From Streptosporangium becharense (GTDB lineage Bacteria > Actinomycetota > Actinomycetes > Streptosporangiales > Streptosporangiaceae): DNA of 64,000 bases. The DNA is taken from NCBI RefSeq assembly GCF_014204985.1, contig NZ_JACHMP010000001.1, positions 3,286,001 to 3,350,000 of the forward strand. Reading direction: 5' to 3'. Position numbers and translations under genes: made by a program. The first letter of the stretch is position 1, and each line of letters starts with the position of its first letter. Shown here one piece after another: positions 49,399 to 59,787 of the stretch. The notes below the pieces were generated by a model. The model was given only the letters and a program-made list of their open reading frames with translations, ran no database searches and was not told where the DNA came from.

Positions 49399-51210
49399 TC
49401 AGTGTGCCGGGACGAGGTCGAACACCAGCTGCGGCGCGGCCGAGAAGGCCAGGGCGGCACCCACGGCCAGTACGACCGCCACCGCCGCGGGGACCCATCC
49501 GGTACGGCCGGCCCACCCGGTACGGCCGGCCCATCCGGTACGGCCGGCCCACCCGGTACGGCCGGCCCACCCGGTACGGCTCGTCCGCACGTCACGGTCG
49601 CCGGTTCCCGTGGCGGTACCGGTGACACCGCCCGTAGGCACCGGCACCGGTGCCGGGGTGAGGATCCGCACCGTCCAGGCGACGTAGTAGTAGAGACCGA
49701 TCACCGTGTTGACCGCCATCACCACCGCCAGCCAGCCGCCTCCGCCATCGACGACCTCGCGGAACACCACGATCTTGGCGAAGAGCCCGGCCAGCCCCGG
49801 CGGCAGGCCCGCAAGACAGATCAGGAAGAAGGCCAATGCCAGCCCGGCCGCCGGGTTGTGGAACACCAGGCCGCGGTAGTCGTCCAACTCCCCGCCGCCC
49901 CGCCGCCTCGACACCAGGGTGACCACCGCGAACGCCCCGAGGTTCATCGCGGCGTAGAAGACCAGGTAGGCGATCGACGCGTTCGCGGCCTCGTCGTTCC
50001 GGACGCCGAGCGGGGCCAGGATGTAACCGGACTGGGCGACGGAGGACCAGGCGAGCAGCCGCACGGCCTGGTATTGGCGCAGAGCCAGGAGATTGCCCGC
50101 GGTCATGGTCAGCGCGGCGATGATCGCGATCAACGGAACCCAGGTGTCCGTCTGACTTCCCAGCGCAGTGACCAGGATGAGGATCAGCCCGGCGAATCCG
50201 GCGGCCTTGGAGACGACGGAGAGCAGGGCCGCCACCGGGACGGGCGACCCCTGGTAGACGTCACCCGCCCAGGAGTGGAACGGCACTGCGGCGATCTTGA
50301 AGGCGAACCCGGCGAGGACCAGCACCGCCGCCACGGTCACCACGGCGGGCAGGGCATGAGTGATCTCCGGTGAGGAACCGTAGGCGGTGTCGGCACCACC
50401 GGCGACGGCGCTCCCCCCGCCCGCCCCGGGGCCGAAGGGCTGGAGGACGCCCGCCCGCAGTCTCGACGCCATCCGGTCGAGGTAGACGGTGCCGGTCGTT
50501 CCGTACAGCAGGGAAACCCCGAAGAGCATCACCGCCGTGGAGACCACGGAGACGAGAAAGAGCTTGATCGCCGCCTCAGAGCCGCGGCCGTCGTAGCGTC
50601 TGAGCGCGGCGAGTGCGAAGACCGGCAATGAGGCCAGCTCCAGGGCGACCACCAGCATGATCAGATCCCGGGAAGCCGGTAGGGCGACTGCCCCCGTGAG
50701 CGTGCAGAGCAGCAGGAAGTACCACTCTCCGACGGGGATGTCTCCACAGGAGAGTTCCGCGGCCGACAGCAGCACCACGACGATTCCCGCGGCGAGCGCA
50801 AGCCCCGCGAAGATCAGAGCGAAGTCGTCGACCACGAACGAGCACGACACCGCGTCAACCGGGCCCACCGCCGGTCCGATGAGTGACGCGGCACCTCCAC
50901 CCGGCACGGCCCCGCCTACGGCGGCGCCGCCGGCCCCAGCTCCACCCGGCACGGCCCCGCCTACCGCGGCGCCGGCGGATGCGAGCAACCCTTCGGGGAC
51001 GCAGAAGGTCTTCAGCGGGCCCCCGGCGCGCATGGCCTGCGAGGCCACCACGGCCAGGGCAGCGAACGTACCGGCCAGCGTGATGGCGCCCAGCGCCGAT
51101 CGGACGTGTCGGCCGCGGGGCAGGAAGGCGTCCAGGAGCAGCACGAGGGCCGCAGTGAGAGCGAGGACCAGCAGCGGTGCGACCGCGTAGTAGTCGATCG
51201 ACTGGATCAC
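49399..51210 (-). CDS. nuoN: NADH-quinone oxidoreductase subunit N with repeat insertions
   Basis: The product is 603 aa, against about 480-550 for the family. This antiporter-like proton-pumping subunit is recognised by FKIAAVPFHSWAGDVYQGSP and the conserved lysines and glutamates of the helix bundle (VALELASLPVFALAAL). Residues about 67-113 hold a Gly/Ala repeat (GGAVPGGAGAGGAAVGGAVP). Residues about 540-574 hold GRTGWA repeated four times before the last helix. The GTG start overlaps the nuoM stop (GTGA). Confidence 0.88.
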   Translation of the reverse strand: MIQSIDYYAVAPLLVLALTAALVLLLDAFLPRGRHVRSALGAITLAGTFAALAVVASQAMRAGGPLKTFCVPEGLLASAGAAVGGAVPGGAGAGGAAVGGAVPGGGAASLIGPAVGPVDAVSCSFVVDDFALIFAGLALAAGIVVVLLSAAELSCGDIPVGEWYFLLLCTLTGAVALPASRDLIMLVVALELASLPVFALAALRRYDGRGSEAAIKLFLVSVVSTAVMLFGVSLLYGTTGTVYLDRMASRLRAGVLQPFGPGAGGGSAVAGGADTAYGSSPEITHALPAVVTVAAVLVLAGFAFKIAAVPFHSWAGDVYQGSPVPVAALLSVVSKAAGFAGLILILVTALGSQTDTWVPLIAIIAALTMTAGNLLALRQYQAVRLLAWSSVAQSGYILAPLGVRNDEAANASIAYLVFYAAMNLGAFAVVTLVSRRRGGGELDDYRGLVFHNPAAGLALAFFLICLAGLPPGLAGLFAKIVVFREVVDGGGGWLAVVMAVNTVIGLYYYVAWTVRILTPAPVPVPTGGVTGTATGTGDRDVRTSRTGWAGRTGWAGRTGWAGRTGWAGRTGWVPAAVAVVLAVGAALAFSAAPQLVFDLVPAH

Positions 51211-53063
51211 GGTGCCCCCAGGAGAGCCCGGGCCACCGGGTCGGTGACGAGCAGGAGCGCCTTCGGCCAGAGACCGAACACCAGGATCAGGATGACCAGC
51301 GGCACCCAGGCGGCCAGTTCGTGACCCATGACATCGGGCATGCGATCCCGGCCCCTCTGTGGTGAGCCGGAGAGATCTCCTTGTCCCCCGGGCGTATCGG
51401 CCCTTCCGCCCTTGGCGGGCACGGCGAGGGCTTCTCTCGTACCCGCCGGGAGTCGGCCCTCGTCTCCCGCACCCGCCGGGAAGACATCCACCCCCGGGGA
51501 GGGGGCGGCCTCCGCAGAGGGGCCGACCATCGCGGGAGGACCAGCCTCCGCAGAGGGACCGGCGTCTGTGGAAGGGCCGACCGCCGGAGAGAGGCCGGCC
51601 TCCGTGGAAGGGCCGACCGCCGCGGAGCGACGGCCGGTGCCCGTGGCGGCGAGGATCGGAGCGCGCACGGTCTCGATGGGGCGACCGTGGGTGACGCGGG
51701 AAAGCATGAGCAGGAAGTAGGCGGCGGTCAACACGGCGCCGAGACCCCCCAGAGCCATGAAGGCCAGGTAGAGCGGGCGGGACAGCCCCGCCGCCGGTTG
51801 AAAGGCACCGAGGAGGGCGAGCATCTCGCCCCAAAAGCCCGCCAGCCCCGGCAGCCCGAGCGAGGCGACGCAGGCGAAGGTGAGTAGGCCGCCCAGGCGG
51901 GGCAGGCGCGCCAGCATGCCGCCGCCCAGCGCGGGCATGTCGGAGGTGCCGTAGCGCTCCTTGATCGCACCGGCGAGGAAGAAGAGCAGGGCGGTGATCA
52001 GACCGTGGGCGACGTTGCCGAACAGGGCGGCGTTGAAGCCGACCGGGGTGAGGGTGGCGAAGCCCAGGAGCACGAAGCCCATGTGACCGACCGACGAATA
52101 AGCGATCACCCTTTTCAGATCGCGCTGGGCGAGGCAGGCCAGCGAACCGTAGACGATCCCGACGACCGCGAAGGCTCCCAGCCAGGGCGCCACCGCGGCG
52201 GCCCCCTCCGGCAGGACGGGGATCGCGACGCGGGCGAAGCCGTACGTGCCCATCTTGAGCAGCACACCCGCCAGCAGCACCGAGCCGACGGTCGGTGCCT
52301 CGGTGTGGGCGTCGGGCAACCACGTGTGCAGCGGCCACATCGGAGTCTTCACCGCGAAACCGGCGGCCACGGCCAGGAAGGCGACGATCTGCACCGGGCG
52401 GGACATGCCCGCACCCCCGGCGCGGGCGAGGGAGACCATGTCCAGCGTGCCGGTCTGTGCCCAGATGAGCAGCAGACCGAGCAGGAGGACCACGGAGCCG
52501 AGCAGCGTGTAGAGGATGAACTTGGTCGCCGCCGCCCGCCGGGCCCGGCCACCCCAGATGGCGATCACGAAGTACATCGGGATGAGGACGACCTCGAAGA
52601 ACACGAAGAACAGCAACAGATCCAGGGCGAGGAAGGTGCCGATCATGCCTACCTCGAGGACGAGCAGCGTGAACACCAGCGCCCGGGGACGGCTGCCGCC
52701 CCCCGACCGCAGCAACTGCCCGGGGGCGTCGGCCCGGCCCCGGCACAGGTAGACGAAGCAGAGGAAGGTCAGCAGCGTGGTCAGCACGACCAGTGGCAGG
52801 GAGATCCCGTCGACGCCCAGGTGGAACCTGAGATCGAGCCCCGGGATCCAGGTCAGGTCGGTCGGGAACTGCACCCGGACGGGGTCGTCGTAGTCGAACG
52901 CGACAGCCACCAGCAGCGACAGGACGAAGGTGACCCCGGTGACCGCCAGCGCGTGCACGCGGAGTCTTCGCCCTCCGGACGCGGTGTCCTTCCCGGGCGG
53001 GACGAGCGTCAGAGCGGCCCCGACGAGTGGGACGGCGAGGAGCGCGATCAGCACCCAGCTCAT
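51207..53063 (-). CDS. nuoM: NADH-quinone oxidoreductase subunit M with repeat insertion
   Basis: The product is 618 aa, about 100 longer than usual. Family motifs include VLIPMYFVIAIWGG, KTPMWPLHTWLPDAHTEAPT and RVIAYSSVGHMGFVLLGF. Between the last two helices, residues about 468-580 form a Pro/Ala/Gly/Ser-rich insertion with repeats such as GPSTEAG, GPSTDAG and GPSAEAG. The membrane helices are otherwise complete. An 88-bp gap separates it from nuoL. Confidence 0.88.
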   Translation of the reverse strand: MSWVLIALLAVPLVGAALTLVPPGKDTASGGRRLRVHALAVTGVTFVLSLLVAVAFDYDDPVRVQFPTDLTWIPGLDLRFHLGVDGISLPLVVLTTLLTFLCFVYLCRGRADAPGQLLRSGGGSRPRALVFTLLVLEVGMIGTFLALDLLLFFVFFEVVLIPMYFVIAIWGGRARRAAATKFILYTLLGSVVLLLGLLLIWAQTGTLDMVSLARAGGAGMSRPVQIVAFLAVAAGFAVKTPMWPLHTWLPDAHTEAPTVGSVLLAGVLLKMGTYGFARVAIPVLPEGAAAVAPWLGAFAVVGIVYGSLACLAQRDLKRVIAYSSVGHMGFVLLGFATLTPVGFNAALFGNVAHGLITALLFFLAGAIKERYGTSDMPALGGGMLARLPRLGGLLTFACVASLGLPGLAGFWGEMLALLGAFQPAAGLSRPLYLAFMALGGLGAVLTAAYFLLMLSRVTHGRPIETVRAPILAATGTGRRSAAVGPSTEAGLSPAVGPSTDAGPSAEAGPPAMVGPSAEAAPSPGVDVFPAGAGDEGRLPAGTREALAVPAKGGRADTPGGQGDLSGSPQRGRDRMPDVMGHELAAWVPLVILILVFGLWPKALLLVTDPVARALLGAP

Positions 53064-53151
53064 GGCACGATCACCTCGGCGGTGGCGCGCTCGGTCATGG
53101 CGGTACGGGCGGGGGCCCGGCAGGCCGCTGCCCCGCGGGGAGACTTGGAGA

Positions 53152-55197
53152 TCATCCGAGCACCACCGCCCCGATCGCGATCAGGAGGACACCCGCCAGC
53201 AGGCCGGTGACATAGAGCTGGGCGTTGCCGTTCTGAGCCAGGCGGACCAACCCCGCCAGGCCCAGTGTCATCCGGCCGGAGCCGCGCACCGCGCCGTCCA
53301 CCACCCTGCGGTCGGTGCAGGCGACGAGGCGGGCGAGACCCAGGGCGGGTTGGACGAAGAGCATGTCGTACACCGAGTCCGCGTAGAAGGCCCGCTCGCA
53401 CGGCGCGCGGAAGGGGCCGAGCACACGGGCCGGGTCGGCCGCCGGGTCGGAGCGCCACATGGCGTAGACCGCACCCGCGCCCAGCAGCGCCACCCCGACG
53501 CTGAGGGCGGCGGTGTCCCAGTGGATCTCGGCTGCACCGGCGAACCCCAGCAGCAGGGCGGGGACGGCGAGCACCACGATGGGCCATCGCATGGTGGCGG
53601 GCGCCTCGCGGGCGCCACTGTGCGCGGTGGCAGGTGTCTTGCCGGATACGGCCTCGGACGCCGCCGCATGCGGGCCCGAGGTGGCCTCGGACGCGGTGGC
53701 ATGCGCCGTACCGGGCATGGTCTCAGATGTGGTGCCGGACGCGTTGGCACGCGCAGTGCCGGACGCGGTGTCGTGACGGGCGCCGAAGAAGGTGCGCAAC
53801 CACGCCCGGGTGGCATAGGCGCCGGTGACCGCGACCGTGACCAACGCGCAGCCGTAGAGCAGGAGGGCGACCGCGCCGGTGAGCGGCCCCGCCGACACGG
53901 ACCGCTCGATGGCCACCAGCACCTCGTCCTTGCTGAAGAAGCCGCTGGCCGGGGGAAGGCCGGTCAGGGCGGCGAACCCGATCGTCATCGCGACGAAGGT
54001 CACGGGCAGCTGCCTGCGGAGACCTCCCATCGCGCTCATCAGGTTGGAGCCGACCACGTGGATGACCGCCCCGGCGCACAGGAAGAGCAGCGCCTTGAAA
54101 GCACCGTGGGTGATCAGGTGGAAGATCGCCGAGCTTCTGGATCCGGCGGCCAGCGCACCGGCCATGTAGGCGAGCTGGCTGATCGTGGAGTAGGCGAGGA
54201 CGCGTTTGAGGTCGTCCTGTGCGAGAGCGGCGAGGGCGGCGCCGAGCATGCCGAGAGCGGCGAGAACCGCGAGCACGTCCAGCGTGGGACCGGCGCCGAG
54301 GAAGACCGGATAGAGCCGGGCGACGACGAAGATCCCGGCGGCGACCATGGTGGCGGCGTGGATGAGGGCACTGATCGGGGTCGGGCCCGCCATGGCGTCG
54401 GGAAGCCACACATGCAGGGGGACCTGCGCGCTCTTGCCTGCCACTCCGGCGAGGAGCAGCATGGTCGCGGCGATGATCGCACCGGAGGACATCTCCGGGA
54501 CTCCGGCGACGACATCTTCGATCGCGAAGCTGCCCGCCTCGGTGCCGAGGACGAAGATGCCGAACAGGAAGCCGACGTCGCCGATCCGGGTGACGAGAAA
54601 CGCCTTGACCGCCGCCCGTGAGTTGGCCCGATCTTCCCACCAGTGTCCGACCAGCAGGTACGAGCAGAGCCCCATGATCTCCCAGCCCACGTAGAGGAGC
54701 AGGAGATCAGCCGCGTAGACCACCAGGAGCATGGCGCTGGTGAACAGGCTGATGAAGGAGCTGTAGGACGGGTAGCGCCGGTCGTCGCCCAGGTAGCCGA
54801 CGGAGTAGACCTGCACGGCGAGTGCGACGACGGTGACCAGGACGGCGACGGACGCGGAGAGGCCGTCGACGAGCAGACCGACCGAGATCGGCACCGATCC
54901 TGTCGGGATGACGGTGAGCTGCGCGGTGACGCCGTCGGCCGCTCCCTGGACGCCGGGACCGGCTGGAGCGAGCGGGGTGCCTCCGCCGGAGGGGGCGCCT
55001 GCCCAGATCGCGTAGGCCGCCCAGATCGCGAGGACGGTGGAGATCGCGGTGGGCACGACGGCGATCCAGGCGGCCCGGCGGTTCGCAGCGGTGTCGGCGG
55101 CCCCTCCCCGCCGACCCTGGGGGAAGCGGGAGCCGAGAAGCCCCGCGGCGGCAGAGAGGAACGGCAGGAGGATCGCGAACGCGGCGGCGGTGATCAT
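53152..55197 (-). CDS. nuoL: NADH-quinone oxidoreductase subunit L with repeat insertion
   Basis: The product is 681 aa. It is recognised by [40 protein letters not shown] and [20 protein letters not shown]. Residues about 474-537 are an inserted Ala/Ser/Thr/Gly tract ([20 protein letters not shown]) before the final helices. The long lateral helix region at the C-terminus is present. The start overlaps the nuoK stop by 4 bp. Confidence 0.9.
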   Translation of the reverse strand: MITAAAFAILLPFLSAAAGLLGSRFPQGRRGGAADTAANRRAAWIAVVPTAISTVLAIWAAYAIWAGAPSGGGTPLAPAGPGVQGAADGVTAQLTVIPTGSVPISVGLLVDGLSASVAVLVTVVALAVQVYSVGYLGDDRRYPSYSSFISLFTSAMLLVVYAADLLLLYVGWEIMGLCSYLLVGHWWEDRANSRAAVKAFLVTRIGDVGFLFGIFVLGTEAGSFAIEDVVAGVPEMSSGAIIAATMLLLAGVAGKSAQVPLHVWLPDAMAGPTPISALIHAATMVAAGIFVVARLYPVFLGAGPTLDVLAVLAALGMLGAALAALAQDDLKRVLAYSTISQLAYMAGALAAGSRSSAIFHLITHGAFKALLFLCAGAVIHVVGSNLMSAMGGLRRQLPVTFVAMTIGFAALTGLPPASGFFSKDEVLVAIERSVSAGPLTGAVALLLYGCALVTVAVTGAYATRAWLRTFFGARHDTASGTARANASGTTSETMPGTAHATASEATSGPHAAASEAVSGKTPATAHSGAREAPATMRWPIVVLAVPALLLGFAGAAEIHWDTAALSVGVALLGAGAVYAMWRSDPAADPARVLGPFRAPCERAFYADSVYDMLFVQPALGLARLVACTDRRVVDGAVRGSGRMTLGLAGLVRLAQNGNAQLYVTGLLAGVLLIAIGAVVLG

Positions 55198-55646
55198 CGT
55201 GCCTCGATCTGGGGATCGGCTCCAGCCGGGGGGGTGGGTGTGATCGGAGGGGCGGTGGTGGGTGCGGTGATGGCCGCTCCGGAGGTCTCGCCCGCCCCTG
55301 CCTCCTGCGAGGCCGGCGGGGGGGAGCCGGGGGAGCCGGTGGACTCGCCGAGGTCACGGAGACGGTCGAGGTCGACCGTCTGGCGGTTGCGGTAGAGCGC
55401 GAGGACGATCGCCAGGCCGAGACCGACCTCGGCGGCGGCGATCACGATGACGAAGAGCGTGAGGACCTGGCCACTGTGCAGGCGGTCGCGCAGCCACACG
55501 TCGAACGCCACGAGGTTGAGGTTGACCGCGTTGAGCATCAGCTCGACGGACATCAGGACGAGGATCGTGTTGCGGCGGGCGAGAACCCCGTACACGCCGA
55601 TGGAGAACAGCAGCGCCGAGACGATCGCGGGGTAGACGACGTGCAC
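55194..55646 (-). CDS. nuoK: NADH-quinone oxidoreductase subunit K with extended tail
   Basis: The product is 150 aa; the family has about 100. Three helices with the conserved glutamates ([36 protein letters not shown]) are intact. About 50 residues of Pro/Ala/Thr-rich tail follow ([18 protein letters not shown]). Start GTG, 1 bp after nuoJ. Confidence 0.9.
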   Translation of the reverse strand: MHVVYPAIVSALLFSIGVYGVLARRNTILVLMSVELMLNAVNLNLVAFDVWLRDRLHSGQVLTLFVIVIAAAEVGLGLAIVLALYRNRQTVDLDRLRDLGESTGSPGSPPPASQEAGAGETSGAAITAPTTAPPITPTPPAGADPQIEAR

Positions 55647-55647
55647 G

Positions 55648-56184
55648 TCAGTCCCTCCCGCGGATGTCGGTGCGGGACAGGACGATCGCGCCGATCAGGG
55701 CGGCCAGCAGGAGGACGGAGAGCACCTCGAACGGGAGCACCCAGTTGCGGAAGATGCTGGAACCCAACTCTGCGGCGGCACCGGCTCCGGGTTCGAGGGG
55801 GGCATAGGCCAGGTGGAAACCGTCGATGACGACGGTGACCAGGACCGCCGCGGTGGCGATCGCCACCACGGCGGCGGCCGGGCGGTTACGGCTGTCGAGG
55901 TCGGCGGCCCTGCCGATGGGAGCGCGGGTGAGCATGATGCCGAACAACAGCAGGACCACGATCGCACCGACATAGATCAGAACCTGGACCCAGGCGACGA
56001 ACTCAGCCGTGAGGATCAGATAACACCCGGCGAGCGCACCGAAACAGACGACCAGCCACAGGGCCGCGTGGACGAGTTGCCGCGTCGTCACGACGAGCAG
56101 CGCCGACCCGACTGCCACCGCACCCAGCAGGAGGAAGAGGATCTCCTGCCCGGTCGGCGGCAGATAGGACGGCACCTCGGTCAC
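55648..56184 (-). CDS. nuoJ: NADH-quinone oxidoreductase subunit J
   Basis: The product is 178 aa, normal length, with five helices. It includes [20 protein letters not shown], a conserved helix of this subunit, and [20 protein letters not shown] at the end. GTG start 2 bp after the nuoI stop. No insertion is seen. Confidence 0.9.
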   Translation of the reverse strand: MTEVPSYLPPTGQEILFLLLGAVAVGSALLVVTTRQLVHAALWLVVCFGALAGCYLILTAEFVAWVQVLIYVGAIVVLLLFGIMLTRAPIGRAADLDSRNRPAAAVVAIATAAVLVTVVIDGFHLAYAPLEPGAGAAAELGSSIFRNWVLPFEVLSVLLLAALIGAIVLSRTDIRGRD

Positions 56185-56186
56185 GG

Positions 56187-57842
56187 CTACTCCTCACGCT
56201 CTCCACTGGGACCCGTGGGAGAAGTCTGCTCCGGCGTGCCGGTCGCCGGGGGCACGCCACCCTTACCTGTGGATAACTTCTCGGCAGACGACTCGCCTGT
56301 GGATGGCCTGCCCGGAGAGCCGGTGTCCGTGGACGCCCCCCGGGCCGAGGGGTGAGGTCGCGTGGGGGGGACGCCCTCGGGTGGAGCGTCCGGCGCAGAG
56401 GTTTCCTTCTCCGACGGAGCGTCCGGCGAAAAGGCGTCACCCTCGGGAACACCCGAAGCATCATCCTTGGGGAGAACACCCGAGGTGTCCCCCTTGGGGA
56501 GAACGCCTGGCGAAGGAGCACCCCTTTCAGGAAGAGCACCCGGTGAAGGGACGTCTTCGGGAAGAGCTCCCGGCGAAGGGACCCCGCTCTTGGGAGGAAC
56601 GCCCGGCGAGGGGGCCTCCTTCTTGGGAAGGGCACCCGGCGGCCGGATGGCTCGAACGCTCGCGTGCCCGGCCGACGCCCGTCGTACGGGGCGAGCGGTC
56701 CTCCCGGGCCGGACCGGACCTCCGGCGGCGGCATCGGACGTGGCGGAGGCGATGGGGGCATCGGACGTGGCGGAGGCGATGGGGGCATCGGACGCGGCGG
56801 AAGCATCGGACGCGCCGGGAGTGGCAGGATCGTTTCCCGGAGCCGGGGCCACGGTGCCCACGAGGTCGCCAGGGCCCGAAGAAGCACCCCGACCAGCAGG
56901 ACCACTTGGACCGGTGGGACCGCCCGGACCAGCAGGACCACCGGGGCCACCCGAGCCCTGCGACTCACCGGCCGGTCGAGGAGCCGTGCCGGCGTCCCGC
57001 CCGGTGGATCCGGTGGGTGCGGTGGGTCCGATCCGGTCCGGCCCGGAGGACGTCTCTTCGGCGGACCTCGTCCCCGGTCGGCCCGGGGCCACGCGACCGG
57101 ACATGGCGGAGGCGGCACCGGCGGCGACCGGCGTGTCGGGGCCGGGGGCGGCACCGCCGGAAGCGGCGGCACCGCCGGGAGCGGGCCGCGTGGAGGTGGC
57201 GTCATCGGACCGCGCGGAGGCCCCAGGGCCTGGAGGTACGGCCGGCGGACGGGCCGGGCCCGCAGGGCTCGCGGTCGCCGGGCCCGCGGGGCTCGCGGTG
57301 GCCAGGCCCGCGGTGGCGGGAGCGCCGGGGCGGGCGGCGCGGGCGGGTCGTGAGGCGGCCGCGAGTTCCTTCGGCGGGTCGGCGTTGGGCTCGTGGGCCG
57401 GAGGCGGCGGCACGGTCTGCACCCAGGCGGACAGCCGCTCCTTCTCGTGCAGGAGGTTGCGGATGTCGCCCTCGGCGTACTCGAACTCCGGAGACCAGAA
57501 CAGCGCGTCGAAGGGACAGACCTCGATGCAGATGCCGCAGTACATGCACAAGGAGAAGTCGATCGCGAAGCGGTCGAGCACGTTGCGGGCCCGAGGCCGG
57601 CCCCCTTCGGGGGCGGGGAGGGTCTCCTTGTGGGAGTCGATGTAGATGCACCAGTCGGGGCACTCGCGTGCACAGAGCATGCACACCGTGCAGTTCTCCT
57701 CGACCAGCGCGATCACCCCCCGGCTCCGGGAGGGAAGCTCCGGCCGGACCTCGGGGTACTGCTGGGTCACCGATCTGCTCAGCATGTGGCGAAGGGTGAC
57801 GGAAAGCCCCTTCACCAACCCCACTCCTGGTATCCGCGCCAC
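56187..57842 (-). CDS. nuoI: NADH-quinone oxidoreductase subunit I with a 400-residue low-complexity tail
   Basis: Residues 1-150 are a typical NuoI with two 4Fe-4S sites: Cys51/54/57/61 and Cys99/102/105/109. The remaining about 400 residues (total 551) are Ala/Pro/Gly/Ser-rich and made of degenerate repeats, for example [34 protein letters not shown] and PSPGALPE. NuoI is usually 160-220 aa. The GTG at 57842 matches the start seen in actinobacterial homologues. A perfect DnaA box lies inside the tail-coding part at 56268-56276. Confidence 0.88.
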   Translation of the reverse strand: MARIPGVGLVKGLSVTLRHMLSRSVTQQYPEVRPELPSRSRGVIALVEENCTVCMLCARECPDWCIYIDSHKETLPAPEGGRPRARNVLDRFAIDFSLCMYCGICIEVCPFDALFWSPEFEYAEGDIRNLLHEKERLSAWVQTVPPPPAHEPNADPPKELAAASRPARAARPGAPATAGLATASPAGPATASPAGPARPPAVPPGPGASARSDDATSTRPAPGGAAASGGAAPGPDTPVAAGAASAMSGRVAPGRPGTRSAEETSSGPDRIGPTAPTGSTGRDAGTAPRPAGESQGSGGPGGPAGPGGPTGPSGPAGRGASSGPGDLVGTVAPAPGNDPATPGASDASAASDAPIASATSDAPIASATSDAAAGGPVRPGRTARPVRRASAGHASVRAIRPPGALPKKEAPSPGVPPKSGVPSPGALPEDVPSPGALPERGAPSPGVLPKGDTSGVLPKDDASGVPEGDAFSPDAPSEKETSAPDAPPEGVPPTRPHPSARGASTDTGSPGRPSTGESSAEKLSTGKGGVPPATGTPEQTSPTGPSGEREE

Positions 57843-58166
57843 AACTCAACATCATGACGCACGAAGAGGCGCCCGTGAATGCAGCGGTCCTGGGATGGGG
57901 CCATTGACACGATTGGGGCCGGGGTGACGGCCGGGGTGACGGCCGGGGTCGTGATGACCGCGGGAAGAGAGACGCTGCCGACAGCGGAGAGAGATCACGG
58001 CGACCGCGGAGAGAGCGGGAGAGAGACGGCGCGATGACGCCCCCGGAAGAGGCATCGCGGCGACAACCGAGAGAGGCGGTGTGATGACAACCGGAAGAGG
58101 GGCACGGTGACGGCAGAGAGGGGGGACGTGGCCGACGCGGAGCGTCCGTCCACAGGGAGCGTCGAG
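57843..58166. other. Divergent intergenic region with GC-rich repeats
   Basis: Between nuoI and the kinase gene lie three copies of a GGCCGGGGTGAC unit (about 57917-57952) and a purine-rich tract with repeated GAGAGACGG/GGAAGAGG elements (about 57962-58125). No gene is supported. The region must hold the nuoI promoter. Confidence 0.5.
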
Positions 58167-58188
58167 TTATCCACAGCGGTTATCCACA
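58167..58188 (+). promoter_or_regulatory. Two perfect DnaA boxes
   Basis: TTATCCACA occurs at 58167-58175 and 58180-58188 in direct orientation, 13 bp apart. An AT-richer stretch follows (58231-58270). They lie about 90 bp before the kinase ATG. They may make the divergent promoters DnaA-responsive or titrate DnaA. This is not the chromosomal origin: there is no dnaA/dnaN context and only two boxes. Confidence 0.6.
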
Positions 58189-58276
58189 GTCTGTGTGTTC
58201 GAGTACCGGCGTCCAACCGCCGGTGCGACGTCCAATAAGACTGCAATAAACCGTAAATAATCGTATTGTTCGCGAC

Positions 58277-59758
58277 ATGTCCCACCAGTACGGACCGGCC
58301 TGGCACCCGCAGCGACCCCCGCAATCCAACACGGCGGGAAGCATCGTGTGGGCACTGGTGCCCCTCTTCACCTGCGGTTTCGGCACACCGTTCATCATCG
58401 GCCACGCCGCGTACCGGCTCCGGAGTCCGGCACTGGTCCTCGTCACCGCCCTGTACACCGCCGGCATCGGCATCTTCACGGTCGCCGCGGGAACCTACGG
58501 CGACTCCGACCTGATCCCGGTCGGGCTCAACGTCGTGTCGACGGTCGGCTTCTTCGGCAGTTGGCTGGGCGGTGTCGTCCACGCGCTGGTCCTCAGAGGG
58601 TCGGTGTTCGAGCAGCCGCAGCACACCCAGGCGTCGTTCCCTGCCCCGTCGCACGGCTCACACCAGGCGGCGTCCTACTCGACCGGGCCCGTGGCCCCGG
58701 ACAGGCACGCCCCGGCGCACTACGGGCCTTCCCAGCATCACGGCGGCGCCTCTCCCGGCCCCGGCCCGCACCACGGCCCGCATCACGACGCTCCGGCGCC
58801 CTATGCCTCCGCCTCCCAGCCGCCGCACAACACGCACCCCCCGTACGGCACCCAGTCCCCGCACAACACCCAGCCGCCGTACGGCACCCAGCCTCCGCAC
58901 AACACCCAGCCGCCGTACGGCGCGCAGGGCCCGGCCACGATGGTGGGACGCCGCGGGCAACATGTCCCGTCATCGCCCTCCCCGGAGCCGCAGGGCTGGC
59001 TGGGGCCGTACCAGCTGATCGGCAGCCTCGGCAAGGGCGGGCAGGGGACGGTTCACCTGGCGCTCAACCCGCAGGGGCAGAAGGTGGCCATCAAGGTCCT
59101 GCACGACCACCTGACCGGCGACCCGGCCGTCCGGGAACGGTTCCTGCGCGAGGTCGAGGCGACACGCAAGGTGGCGACGTTCTCCACGGCGCGGGTACTC
59201 GACGTGAACATCACCGACGACCAGGCGTACATCGTCAGCGAGTACGTGGACGGCGTCTCCTTGGAGCGGCTGGTCCGGGAAAAGGGGCCGCGTGACGAGG
59301 ACGGGCTGACCCGGCTGGCCCTGGCCACGGCCGGCGCGCTGGCCGCGATCCACCGGGCCGGAGTGGTGCACCGGGATTTCAAACCGGCCAACGTGCTGAT
59401 CGGCACCGACGGCCCGCGCGTCATCGACTTCGGCATCGCCCGTGCCCTCGGCCAGGTCACCGCGACGGCGAGCATCATGGGGACTCCGGCCTACATGTCG
59501 CCCGAGCAGCTCGCGGGGGGCACGGTCGGCCCGGAGTCGGACGTGTTCAGCTGGGCCGCCACCATGATCTTCGCGGCCTCCGGCCGGGTGGCCTTCGGTG
59601 ACGACACCATCCCGGCGATCCTGAACCGGGTGATCAACCACCAGCCGGACCTGTCGGCCCTGCCCCCGTCACTGCGTCCGCTGGCCGCCGCCTGCCTGGA
59701 CAAGGAGCCGGGCAACCGGCCCAAGGCCTCCGACATCATGCTCCAGATCGTGAACTGA
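58277..59758 (+). CDS. Membrane-linked serine/threonine protein kinase with N-terminal helices
   Basis: The product is 493 aa. Three hydrophobic helices at about 22-110 come first, then a His/Pro-rich linker with 12-residue repeats (PPHNTQPPYGTQ, about 183-216), then a full kinase domain at 236-490. The kinase has GKGGQGTVHLA, VAIKVL, HRDFKPANV, IDFGIARAL and MGTPAYMSPEQ. PknB-type kinases have the reverse order. TATTGT ends 7 nt before the ATG, so the mRNA may be leaderless. It interrupts the nuo cluster in the opposite direction. Confidence 0.87.
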   Translation: MSHQYGPAWHPQRPPQSNTAGSIVWALVPLFTCGFGTPFIIGHAAYRLRSPALVLVTALYTAGIGIFTVAAGTYGDSDLIPVGLNVVSTVGFFGSWLGGVVHALVLRGSVFEQPQHTQASFPAPSHGSHQAASYSTGPVAPDRHAPAHYGPSQHHGGASPGPGPHHGPHHDAPAPYASASQPPHNTHPPYGTQSPHNTQPPYGTQPPHNTQPPYGAQGPATMVGRRGQHVPSSPSPEPQGWLGPYQLIGSLGKGGQGTVHLALNPQGQKVAIKVLHDHLTGDPAVRERFLREVEATRKVATFSTARVLDVNITDDQAYIVSEYVDGVSLERLVREKGPRDEDGLTRLALATAGALAAIHRAGVVHRDFKPANVLIGTDGPRVIDFGIARALGQVTATASIMGTPAYMSPEQLAGGTVGPESDVFSWAATMIFAASGRVAFGDDTIPAILNRVINHQPDLSALPPSLRPLAAACLDKEPGNRPKASDIMLQIVN

Positions 59759-59762
59759 GAGG

Positions 59763-59787
59763 GCGGTCCCCGGCCTCAGGGGACCGC
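59763..59787 (+). terminator. Terminator at convergent kinase/hypothetical gene ends
   Basis: GCGGTCCCC and GGGGACCGC form a 9-bp stem. The loop (GGCCTCA) contains the stop codon of the leftward gene. GTCCTT follows on the plus strand. Confidence 0.7.

Noticed and set aside
51211..52746. Upstream extension of the nuoN frame to over 1100 residues
   Set aside because: It overlaps nuoM completely. The GTG at 51210 overlapping the nuoM stop is the natural start.
58167..58188. Chromosomal replication origin
   Set aside because: Only two DnaA boxes and no dnaA-dnaN-type context; a regulatory or titration role is more likely.
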